5,629 nt of DNA from Desulfobacterales bacterium (GTDB lineage: Bacteria; Desulfobacterota; Desulfobulbia; Desulfobulbales; Desulfocapsaceae), in assembly GCA_013042695.1 (NCBI GenBank), contig JABDPQ010000317.1, positions 1 through 5,629 on the forward strand, given 5' to 3'. Under the pieces are notes generated by a model. That model worked only from the letters and a program-made list of their open reading frames with translations. It was not told the DNA's origin and made no database searches. Of the stretch, positions 1 through 5,105 are shown piece by piece. Position numbers and translations under genes: made by a program. Every line of letters begins with the position of its first letter. The first letter of the stretch is position 1.

Positions 1-708
1 GTTATGGGCTGCTTCTTCGATATTGGCGGTTTCATCAATAACCATGGTAGAGTTGCCTTGGCCAGCCGCATAGGCAGGTTTTCCAGACATATGAGCCGAT
101 TTCGCCATGGCCGGGCCACCGGTTGCGATAGTTAGATCACAGATGGCCATCAGTTCCTGGGCCAAGGGGATAGAGGGCTTTTCAGCACAGACATAGAGGT
201 CTTCTGGCAAACCGATTTTTTTAAGGGCCTTACGCATTACCCTGACGGTCTCAATGGTTGTTTGTTTTGCTCGTGGGTGTGGAGAGAAGACTACACTATT
301 TTTTGCTTTGAGAGCGTAGATGCCCATGCCTGGAGGGGTAAGTGCAGGATTTGTGGTCGGCACCAAGGCGGCTACCACTCCTACTGGTTTAGCATATTTG
401 ACCAAGCCTTTCTCCGGGACTTCCTCGACGATACCTACGCTCTTCTGGCGCAGTGCATCGCGGAGCACTCCTTTGATTTTAAAACGCTTATTTGGTCGAC
501 CTTCCCAGTCTCCCAGTCCGCTTTCTTCGACCCCCATGCGTGCCAGCCGGGTAAAGGTCTTTTCATTAGCGGTCGCCCATGCCACAGCCTGTATGGCATG
601 GTCAACCTCAGCTTGGTCAAGATTTTCAATCTGTTTTTGCGCTGCTCGTGCCCGTTCGAGCAGTTCCTGTGCGTATTGCTTTTCTTCCTCGGTTATTGGA
701 CGTGCCAT
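1..708 (-). CDS. Aldehyde dehydrogenase superfamily protein, CoA-acylating type, sulfoacetaldehyde/acetaldehyde dehydrogenase-like (partial, C-terminus off the left edge)
   Basis: Translating the minus strand from ATG 708-706 gives 236 codons open to the window edge. The protein begins MARPITEEEK. It has a charged helical N-terminal region (about 1-60) and then the NAD(P)-binding half of an aldehyde dehydrogenase. PVGVVAALVPTTNP at 108-121 is typical of the CoA-acylating branch (AdhE, EutE, SauS-like); KNSVVFSPHPRA lies at 136-147, ATGGPAMAKSA at 195-205, and a GQGN segment before VIDETANIEEA at 216-233. Family enzymes are about 450-490 residues, so roughly half is present; the catalytic cysteine, expected near residue 250, lies just outside. 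Known relatives convert an aldehyde plus CoA and NAD(P) to the acyl-CoA in the cytosol, or the reverse. Sulfoacetaldehyde is a plausible substrate because a TauE-type exporter is adjacent, but acetaldehyde or another short aldehyde is equally open. The start is supported by AAGGAGA at 722-716, 7 nt upstream. Confidence 0.88.
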   Translation of the reverse strand, partial: MARPITEEEKQYAQELLERARAAQKQIENLDQAEVDHAIQAVAWATANEKTFTRLARMGVEESGLGDWEGRPNKRFKIKGVLRDALRQKSVGIVEEVPEKGLVKYAKPVGVVAALVPTTNPALTPPGMGIYALKAKNSVVFSPHPRAKQTTIETVRVMRKALKKIGLPEDLYVCAEKPSIPLAQELMAICDLTIATGGPAMAKSAHMSGKPAYAAGQGNSTMVIDETANIEEAAHN

Positions 709-782
709 GGTTCTGTCTCCTTGCTTACACTTGAGTTCAAAGGCCTGATACCTGTTGTTTAGATTTATCCATTGGTGCTGCC

Positions 783-807
783 CGATCAATTTTATTCGGC
801 GATCAAT
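783..807. repeat. Two direct copies of CGATCAAT in the aldehyde dehydrogenase leader
   Basis: CGATCAAT occurs at 783-790 and again at 800-807, a period of 17 nt. The segment between them also holds a partial inverted repeat (CCGA at 782-785, TCGG nearby). The copies lie 75-100 nt upstream of the dehydrogenase start codon, inside its predicted leader. They may be regulator half-sites or chance; no function is shown. Confidence 0.3.
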
Positions 808-866
808 AAAGCAGTGCAGAACCATGCCCTACATTTTTTTACATGAAAAACCAGAATTAGCCCTAA

Positions 867-880
867 AATAGAACTCTATT
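867..880. promoter_or_regulatory. Inverted repeat at the predicted aldehyde dehydrogenase transcription start (candidate operator)
   Basis: AATAGA-ac-TCTATT is a 14-bp inverted repeat with 6-bp arms. It sits just downstream of the predicted -10 element, at about +3 to +16 of the minus-strand transcript. That position would suit a repressor. No regulator gene is visible to pair it with. Confidence 0.3.
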
Positions 881-889
881 CTGTTGGAT

Positions 890-918
890 AGGATACACCT
901 GCGTTTCATATCTGTCAA
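890..918 (-). promoter_or_regulatory. Sigma70-type promoter for the aldehyde dehydrogenase gene
   Basis: Reading the minus strand, TTGACA (918-913) is a perfect -35 element. It is followed after exactly 17 nt by TATCCT (895-890), which matches four of six -10 positions. Transcription would start near 883 and leave a leader of about 175 nt before the ATG at 708. It is the best promoter-like sequence in this intergenic region. The call rests on sequence match only. Confidence 0.5.
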
Positions 919-1119
919 TAAAATAATTCAAGGCAGCTCTGGATCCAGTTGGTAATGGCAGGAGAATTATTTGATTTAGTAAATAAAAATTTAAAATTAT
1001 TGTAATTTATCGGAAATATGAGCGGTAAAGGATACGGTGCTGAGCCGAGCAAATAATTATAGCTGGCATAACTCACGGTAGAGATTTGCAAGCACGTAAC
1101 AGGGGTGTCGGTTATCGGG

Positions 1120-1284
1120 AAGGGGATCCGAAATGATGTCGGAAGAGAGTGAACAGGCGAGGGGGTATCACTATTATACGACTACGAACTAAAAGGAGGT
1201 GACGGATCCTGAATATTGCACGACGTGCAATCTGATAGGCCGACCCTGGCTATCTTCACGGATATCCATACTCAGGCGCGCTAA
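1120..1284 (+). other. Possible micro-ORF followed by an orphan consensus Shine-Dalgarno (leader peptide or decayed gene)
   Basis: AAGGGG at 1120-1125 lies 7 nt before tandem ATGs at 1133 and 1136. These open a 19-codon frame (MMSEESEQARGYHYYTTTN) ending in TAA at 1190-1192. The stop is followed at once by AAGGAGGTGA (1193-1202), ten consecutive bases complementary to the 16S rRNA 3' end. No ATG or GTG sits at a normal distance after it. GTG 1199 overlaps the site and would give 39 codons with a CxxC near its N-terminus. TTG 1216, 13 nt downstream, gives 22 codons ending at 1284. None of these peptides is recognised. It could be a leader peptide, the remnant of a gene that lost its start, or chance. 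Confidence 0.15.
1215..1231. promoter_or_regulatory. Perfect 17-bp palindrome ATTGCACG-A-CGTGCAAT (candidate operator)
   Basis: Two 8-bp arms are perfect reverse complements around a single central A. There is no following T tract on either strand, so this is not a classical terminator; its size and symmetry suit a dimeric regulator. It lies roughly midway between the promoters of the divergent flanking genes, about 300 bp from each, and 12 nt after the orphan Shine-Dalgarno sequence. The regulator is unknown. Confidence 0.4.
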
Positions 1285-1463
1285 TCAAGATTTCCATGGG
1301 AAGTATAAACGCAATTGAAATCGTATAATGGCTCTTAGGCAAAAATTCAGAGCTTAGGCGTTAAAAGATGTTCCATATTATCTGACCACAGGGATCTCTG
1401 GCCCTGATAAAAGGTTTCCACTAGCAAGTTTATACGCTGCTCCTCCATCTGAGGCATACACTA

Positions 1464-1482
1464 TACAGATACTATTTCTGTA
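1464..1482. promoter_or_regulatory. Inverted repeat TACAGA-N7-TCTGTA upstream of the exporter promoter
   Basis: Two perfect 6-bp arms (1464-1469 and 1477-1482) are separated by 7 nt. The centre falls about 40 bp upstream of the start site predicted from the extended -10 at 1498-1506. A factor bound here would cover or abut the weak -35 region. It is a candidate operator or activator site for the TauE-type gene; the binding protein is not known. Confidence 0.3.
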
Positions 1483-1497
1483 CACCTTATCTAATGG

Positions 1498-1506
1498 TGA
1501 TATACT
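1498..1506 (+). promoter_or_regulatory. Extended -10 promoter element for the TauE-type exporter
   Basis: TGATATACT is an extended -10 (TGn followed by TATACT, five of six consensus bases). There is no good -35 at 16-18 nt upstream, which is usual for extended -10 promoters or activated ones. Transcription would start near 1513, with a leader of about 94 nt before the ATG at 1607. Confidence 0.35.
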
Positions 1507-1606
1507 ATGGGCTGCTCAATGGTTCTTGTTTGATCTCACAATTTACTGCACTGTATTGTTGGGCGCACCTTTCAACTATAGTCTTTTACAGGATTTATAG
1601 AGCGCA

Positions 1607-2353
1607 ATGGTCCTTACCACTTCAAGCCTAGTCATTCTGACGATATCTGTTTTCTGCTGTTCCGTCATAACAGGAATGATGGGGATGGCCGGTGGAGTGC
1701 TTTTCCTTGGAATTCTGGCCTCTTTTGTTGAAACAACATACATTGTACCAATATATGCCGCGGTGATGATCGTTAGCACCGGGTCCCGGTCAATTCTTTT
1801 CCGCAGGCATATCAATTGGAAGATTGCTTCCCGTTATATCATTGGGCTCCTCCCCGGAGCATTCCTTGGAATCTATGTGTTTCAACTCTTACCCAAAGAC
1901 ATAATAAAACTGTCCATGGGAATCTTTATCATGGTCGCGATCTTTTTGCCGGTTACTAAAAAGGAAGATCGCCTGGATATTGGGATATTTGTACCAGTTG
2001 GTCTGGTAGCAGGTTTTTTCGGAATTTTCTTCGGTGCGAGCGGCCCGTTCACCTCTTCTTTTTATATCCGGCAGGGAATCATCAAGGAGGCGTTGATAGC
2101 TACAAAGGCATCGTGTGCATTACTGGAGCACATATTGAAAATCATTCTATTCGGCCTGATCGGGATAAACGTGCTGGCATATGGTGGTACCCTATTATGC
2201 CTGGCATTAGCTGTCATACCAGGTATATACATAGGCAAGCGATTGTTGAACAAAGTTTCCGACAGGGCATTTCTGATAGCCTTTAAAGTTCTCCTCTTTT
2301 GTCTGGCCTTACGAATTATCGCTATACAGATTCATAAGATATTTTTTGCATAA
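1607..2353 (+). CDS. TauE/SafE (TSUP) family membrane permease, probable sulfite/organosulfur or anion exporter
   Basis: The 248-residue product is almost wholly hydrophobic, with about eight membrane segments. It shows the internal duplication of the TSUP family (Pfam TauE/SafE). The first half carries GMMGMAGG at 23-30 and the second a related glycine-rich turn, GFFGIFFGASGP, at 136-147. Family length is about 250 residues, so it looks intact. Known members move sulfite, sulfoacetate, sulfide/thiosulfate-type anions or other small organic anions; the substrate cannot be read from sequence. An acylating dehydrogenase of the sulfoacetaldehyde type lies upstream on the other strand, which suits a role in sulfonate metabolism, but this is inference. 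Ribosome binding is weak: AGGA at 1590-1593 is 13 nt away and TAGAG at 1598-1602 is 4 nt away. ATG 1607 is nevertheless the natural start because the first membrane segment follows directly. It converges on tctA. Confidence 0.85.
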   Translation: MVLTTSSLVILTISVFCCSVITGMMGMAGGVLFLGILASFVETTYIVPIYAAVMIVSTGSRSILFRRHINWKIASRYIIGLLPGAFLGIYVFQLLPKDIIKLSMGIFIMVAIFLPVTKKEDRLDIGIFVPVGLVAGFFGIFFGASGPFTSSFYIRQGIIKEALIATKASCALLEHILKIILFGLIGINVLAYGGTLLCLALAVIPGIYIGKRLLNKVSDRAFLIAFKVLLFCLALRIIAIQIHKIFFA

Positions 2354-2420
2354 GGGAACCTGTCCACATTACACGCAAGCGGGGTTCTGATGGTCTGATC
2401 CTATTCTGCTGGAACTGCTA

Positions 2421-3941
2421 TTATTCCTCAACGGCGGCTGTTGGGCCGTTTTTCTTTCGACGATATTCCATGACATACGGAATGGCTAGAGAGATAAGCA
2501 GGAAGACCCATAGGATGTTGCCGATTGTTGAAGAGAAAATTACAGTAACATCGCCCATGGACATCTTCATGGCGCGCAAAAAGTACATTTCCATTAAAGG
2601 TCCCAGGATAACGCCTATCAGAATTGCCGCGACATGATAGCCTGTCTTGCGGGCGACATAGCCAATCACGCCAAAAACCAGAGCCAGGTTCATATCAAAT
2701 AAGTATCCCCTGGGTACAAATGATCCGACCAGGGTAAACGCAATAATAACTGGGGCCAGGTAGACAGTAGAAACAATAGTGATATTTGACATATAGCGTG
2801 CAAGAGGCAATACTGTCAGGGCCATTAACGCGTACGTTACTGCCATTGCAGCAAACGGTCCAAATGCCAGATCCGGGTAACTCATAAAGAGATCTGGCCC
2901 AATGGTTACGCCATGATACTGTAGGACAACCAACATGATAGCCGCTGTCGCTCCTCCTGGGATACCGATTACGAGCAACGGGACAAGAGTACCGGATGTT
3001 ACTCCGTTGTTGGCGGATTCAGGAGCAATCAATCCTTCAACATGACCAGTGCCGTAGAGTTCAGGCGTCTTGGAAAATGTCTTGGATTGTTGATAGGCGA
3101 CAAAGGACGCGATAGACGCACCTGCTCCAGGTATAACGCCAATCACCAGGCCAATCAGGCTGTTCCACGTAATATGCCACCATTTTGACAGCGCTATGCG
3201 AAGACCTTCAATCGTCTGTGTCCATCCGGTTAGTTGAACACCTTTCTCCTTATCCACAACGATCTGCCGTTTTTCGATAAATACAAAAGCTTCAGAAACA
3301 GCAAACAATCCTACAAGAGCCGGGATCAATGGCACCTTGTCATAAAGCTCTAGAAAACCGAAAGTGCCCCGTGGTGTCTCGTAAACAACATCCGCGCCAA
3401 TAAAACCGATCATCAATCCGAAAAAACCAGCAATGAGGCCTTTCAAAGTGTCTTTGGCAGCGATTGTTGCGATCAGGGAGATACCGAAAAACATGATTAC
3501 TATCATCTCGACACTGTGCAGATAATACGCAACCTGTGAGAGCCAGGGCAACGCGACTAGGGCGATGATCGTGGTGAAGAGGCCGCCAGCAATCGAGGCA
3601 ACGAAGGACATCGTCAGCGCTTGCTGCCCTCTTCCTTTCTTGGTCATGGGATATCCGTCAAGCGGTGTTGCTGCGGCTCCAGCGGTCCCGGGTATATTGA
3701 ATAATATAGCCGGTATACCTGCTCCCATTCGGGATGAAGCATAGAGGGCAACCATAAAAGTCAGGCCAACCTCCGGTGCCATTGCCAGAGTCAGCGGTAA
3801 CAAAATAATTATCGTATTGGCCGCACTGAAACCAGGGAGTGCTCCGACTATGAGACCAATAAAGATGGCGGGGATAATGACCCACCAATAGCTGAAGGTA
3901 CGAAGAAACAGTTCACCGAAGAAGACGAGATCATGATCCAT
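2421..3941 (-). CDS. tctA: Tripartite tricarboxylate transporter large permease subunit TctA
   Basis: The 506-residue protein has the usual TctA length and about twelve membrane segments. Family signatures appear twice, reflecting its two-fold repeat. GALPGFSAANTIIILLPLT is at 33-51 and NIPGTAG...DGYPMTKKGRG at 82-105. The second half has GVIPGAGASIASF at 268-280 and APESANNGVTSGTLVPL with GIPGG at 306-330. TTT systems are secondary transporters in which TctA forms the channel, TctB is a small membrane partner and TctC is a periplasmic binding protein that sets the substrate. Known substrates include citrate, other carboxylates and some sulfonates such as sulfolactate. The start ATG 3941 is preceded by GGAGGG (3958-3953, 11 nt away) lying inside the end of tctB, whose stop is 1 nt upstream. 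The pair is therefore probably translationally coupled. The charged C-terminus after residue 492 is cytoplasmic in character. Substrate is unknown because tctC is not in the window. Confidence 0.93.
   Translation of the reverse strand: MDHDLVFFGELFLRTFSYWWVIIPAIFIGLIVGALPGFSAANTIIILLPLTLAMAPEVGLTFMVALYASSRMGAGIPAILFNIPGTAGAAATPLDGYPMTKKGRGQQALTMSFVASIAGGLFTTIIALVALPWLSQVAYYLHSVEMIVIMFFGISLIATIAAKDTLKGLIAGFFGLMIGFIGADVVYETPRGTFGFLELYDKVPLIPALVGLFAVSEAFVFIEKRQIVVDKEKGVQLTGWTQTIEGLRIALSKWWHITWNSLIGLVIGVIPGAGASIASFVAYQQSKTFSKTPELYGTGHVEGLIAPESANNGVTSGTLVPLLVIGIPGGATAAIMLVVLQYHGVTIGPDLFMSYPDLAFGPFAAMAVTYALMALTVLPLARYMSNITIVSTVYLAPVIIAFTLVGSFVPRGYLFDMNLALVFGVIGYVARKTGYHVAAILIGVILGPLMEMYFLRAMKMSMGDVTVIFSSTIGNILWVFLLISLAIPYVMEYRRKKNGPTAAVEE
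2430..2453 (+). terminator. Candidate rho-independent terminator for the exporter transcript, inside the antisense tctA 3' end
   Basis: AACGGC (2430-2435) pairs with GCCGTT (2445-2450) across a 9-nt loop and runs into a five-T tract (2449-2453). It lies about 77 nt past the exporter's stop codon. It overlaps the last codons of the convergent tctA gene, so the two transcripts would overlap at their 3' ends. The stem is short, so the call is tentative. No comparable hairpin was seen for tctA in the 67-nt gap (2354-2420). Confidence 0.4.
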
Positions 3942-3942
3942 T

Positions 3943-4455
3943 TTAAAAGAGTCCCTCCATGAGCTTTTCGAAGGGGCCCGAGGGAAATCTGGTCTTGAAG
4001 GCGACGATGAATAACAAGTAGCCTCCTAAGGTCAGGATAGTTGAAAGAAAAAAAATAATCCGCCATTTTTGCCTACCACCCAATAACAGCATGGCAAGGC
4101 TCAGGAAGAAGAAAGTGGTAATGGTAAATCCGAGAGTGGATACAGCAAAGATATAGCTGATCGTTAAACCTAAGAGAGCTATCCGTTTCCCAACAAAAGA
4201 TCTCGGTTCCAATAGTGTGTCGAAATTAAAAGCTCCGCTGCCGGTATATAGTGCTCGAACAGACTTGATGATGAACAAGATGACTAAAAGAATGAGGATT
4301 GAGCCGACAATCAGGGCGGAGACTTGCGCAGTCCACGGAACATCAACAATGGTAGAGAAATAGTAGATGGTGAAACAAAGAGCAGCAACGGGGAGCAGTA
4401 ATTCGCTGCCAATCGATTTTATCTCAGTTTGGACATTTTTCTTTTTTTCCGTCAC
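3943..4455 (-). CDS. tctB: Tripartite tricarboxylate transporter small subunit TctB (GTG start)
   Basis: Read from GTG 4455-4453, the product is 170 residues, within the usual size for TctB. Its hydrophobic segments lie at about 18-37, 43-66, 91-127 and 131-152, fitting the small membrane subunit of TTT transporters. The GTG is chosen because AGGAG (4468-4464) lies 8 nt upstream. A longer reading from TTG 4521 adds 22 polar residues and lacks comparable start support. The N-terminus starts VTEKKKN; the initiator is formyl-methionine in the cell. The gene is followed after 1 nt by tctA, the standard TctB-TctA order. TctB sequences are poorly conserved, so the assignment rests on size, topology and position as much as on motifs. 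It is thought to stabilise or assist TctA; it does not determine specificity. Confidence 0.85.
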   Translation of the reverse strand: MTEKKKNVQTEIKSIGSELLLPVAALCFTIYYFSTIVDVPWTAQVSALIVGSILILLVILFIIKSVRALYTGSGAFNFDTLLEPRSFVGKRIALLGLTISYIFAVSTLGFTITTFFFLSLAMLLLGGRQKWRIIFFLSTILTLGGYLLFIVAFKTRFPSGPFEKLMEGLF

Positions 4456-4560
4456 AAGCGGTACTCCTAGAGTAGAATGATTATTCCATAGAGCCACTTG
4501 CAAAACGCCCTTTTCGTTCAACCTCTACGTTATGCTTAAATTTTTATCCTCGGAATATCA

Positions 4561-4566
4561 ATTATA
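4561..4566 (-). promoter_or_regulatory. Candidate -10 element for the tctBA transcript
   Basis: The minus strand reads TATAAT at 4566-4561, a perfect -10. Transcription would begin near 4554 and leave a leader of about 100 nt before the GTG of tctB. No recognisable -35 lies at 16-18 nt, so the promoter would need an activator or the match may be fortuitous in AT-rich DNA. Confidence 0.25.
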
Positions 4567-4806
4567 TGCCTGTGGTAAAAAATTTTCGCATGCCTTGACT
4601 TTAAACGAAAATCATCATTTTGCAAAAGGCTCCATAGCAAGGAATTTTCTTACTGGATCCTCCTTCGATGGTAGGTCGGCGCACACTGCCATCAAAACTC
4701 AAGAGCAAACGAATCATTAGATTGCTGCACTCGTGAAAATATTGCAACAAATGTTTTTTCGTGTTCGCGCTCTCGCATGTATGGCTATTTCGGTTTTTGA
4801 TTCAAT

Positions 4807-4830
4807 CTGATCCAGGTAGTATGGGATCAG
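4807..4830. repeat. Inverted repeat CTGATCC-N10-GGATCAG
   Basis: Perfect 7-bp arms (4807-4813 and 4824-4830) are separated by 10 nt. No T tract follows on either strand, so an intrinsic terminator is unlikely. It could be an operator for either divergent unit, or a hairpin in a long leader. Confidence 0.35.
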
Positions 4831-4845
4831 GGTGAATCGGCGGCT

Positions 4846-4871
4846 GCTTTCCCTTCAATAGGGGGGAATGC
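4846..4871. repeat. Imperfect hairpin with TTCCC/GGGAA stem
   Basis: TTCCC (4849-4853) pairs with GGGAA (4864-4868). After one T-T mismatch, GC (4846-4847) pairs with GC (4870-4871), giving seven base pairs around a 10-nt loop. It follows the previous inverted repeat by about 15 nt. Function is unknown and no T tract adjoins it. Confidence 0.25.
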
Positions 4872-5011
4872 TTGTCACCTGGTCGTTTAAGGGGAGCCGT
4901 TTTTGGAGTTAAAATTAATTTATTCTTCAAAGTATTTCCCGATTAATCCATATTGTTCCATCGATAATGAAGCTTTTGTTCAAGGGGCTTCAGGCGGCCC
5001 AAACAGGTTGG

Positions 5012-5039
5012 TTGACCTGGAAGGTTGCTGCGTTATTGT
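5012..5039 (+). promoter_or_regulatory. Sigma70-type promoter for the isocitrate dehydrogenase, overlapped by an inverted repeat
   Basis: TTGACC (5012-5017) matches five of six -35 bases. It is followed after 16 nt by TATTGT (5034-5039), four of six -10 bases. Transcription would start near 5046, leaving a 60-nt leader. The inverted repeat CAGGT-N6-ACCTG (5004-5019) covers the -35 element, where a repressor would block polymerase. Confidence 0.4.
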
Positions 5040-5105
5040 AACTTTCAGGAAATGATTGGGCTCAATTAAAATCAATCACGAGCAGCAAGATATCCAGGAG
5101 GGACT

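Larger units (their letters stand above)
709..1606. other. Long divergent intergenic region between the aldehyde dehydrogenase and the TauE-type exporter
   Basis: About 900 nt carry no recognisable full-length gene on either strand; all frames break up into short open stretches. The left part (709-960) is the leader and promoter of the minus-strand dehydrogenase, including a 10-bp palindrome CTGGATCCAG at 939-948. The middle (1020-1290) is less AT-rich and holds a short open frame, a consensus ribosome site and a perfect palindrome. The right part (1320-1606) is AT-rich and holds promoter-like elements for the exporter, including a perfect but unsupported TATAAT at 1324-1329 and a direct repeat of CTTAGGC at 1334-1340 and 1353-1359. 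No tRNA, rRNA or riboswitch class was recognised. The size may reflect a decayed gene, such as a regulator, but no homology supports this. Confidence 0.6.
4456..5105. other. Long divergent intergenic region between tctB and the isocitrate dehydrogenase gene
   Basis: About 650 nt with no convincing gene. A 62-codon plus-strand frame (4532-4720) lacks a ribosome site and resembles nothing recognised. The left part carries the tctB ribosome site and probable promoter. The centre (4800-4875) has two hairpin-forming inverted repeats. 4905-4930 is an AT-rich patch, and the right end carries a promoter and ribosome site for the isocitrate dehydrogenase. No tctC gene or fragment is present, although the binding-protein gene often lies directly upstream of tctB. 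Confidence 0.6.

Noticed and set aside
262..762. Plus-strand open frames of 166 and 142 codons over the left end
   Set aside because: They lie antisense to the dehydrogenase, whose minus-strand translation shows clear family motifs and a good ribosome site. The plus-strand products resemble no family.
776..830. Sigma54 promoter ahead of the dehydrogenase (minus-strand GG...GC pair near TGGTTCTGCACTGC)
   Set aside because: The GG and GC are 9 nt apart instead of the required 10, and the surrounding consensus is weak.
1020..1200. Possible riboswitch, group II intron fragment or tRNA in the less AT-rich central segment
   Set aside because: No known aptamer core, intron domain V or tRNA cloverleaf could be assembled from the bases.
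1189..1269. Minus-strand 26-residue frame MDIREDSQGRPIRLHVV..., faintly like the end of a PAS domain (possible sensor-regulator remnant)
   Set aside because: It is too short, upstream codons in frame are interrupted by a TGA, and no further PAS-like sequence appears. The resemblance may be chance.
1324..1329. Perfect TATAAT on the plus strand as the exporter promoter
   Set aside because: There is no -35 at 16-18 nt and no TG extension, and it is about 280 nt from the start codon. The extended -10 at 1498-1506 is a better candidate.
1389..1406. CAGGG-N8-CCCTG hairpin upstream of the exporter
   Set aside because: Only five base pairs, with no T tract; too weak to call as terminator or operator.
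4456..4521. Longer TctB starting at TTG 4521
   Set aside because: The extra 22 residues are polar and TTG is a rarer start, with only a GAGG nearly abutting it. GTG 4455 has AGGAG at 8 nt and gives the normal family length.
4532..4720. 62-codon plus-strand frame MLKFLSSEYQ... in the tctB-icd gap
   Set aside because: No ribosome site precedes ATG 4532, the product is not recognised, and the frame overlaps the probable tctBA promoter. Left unannotated, though a small protein cannot be excluded.
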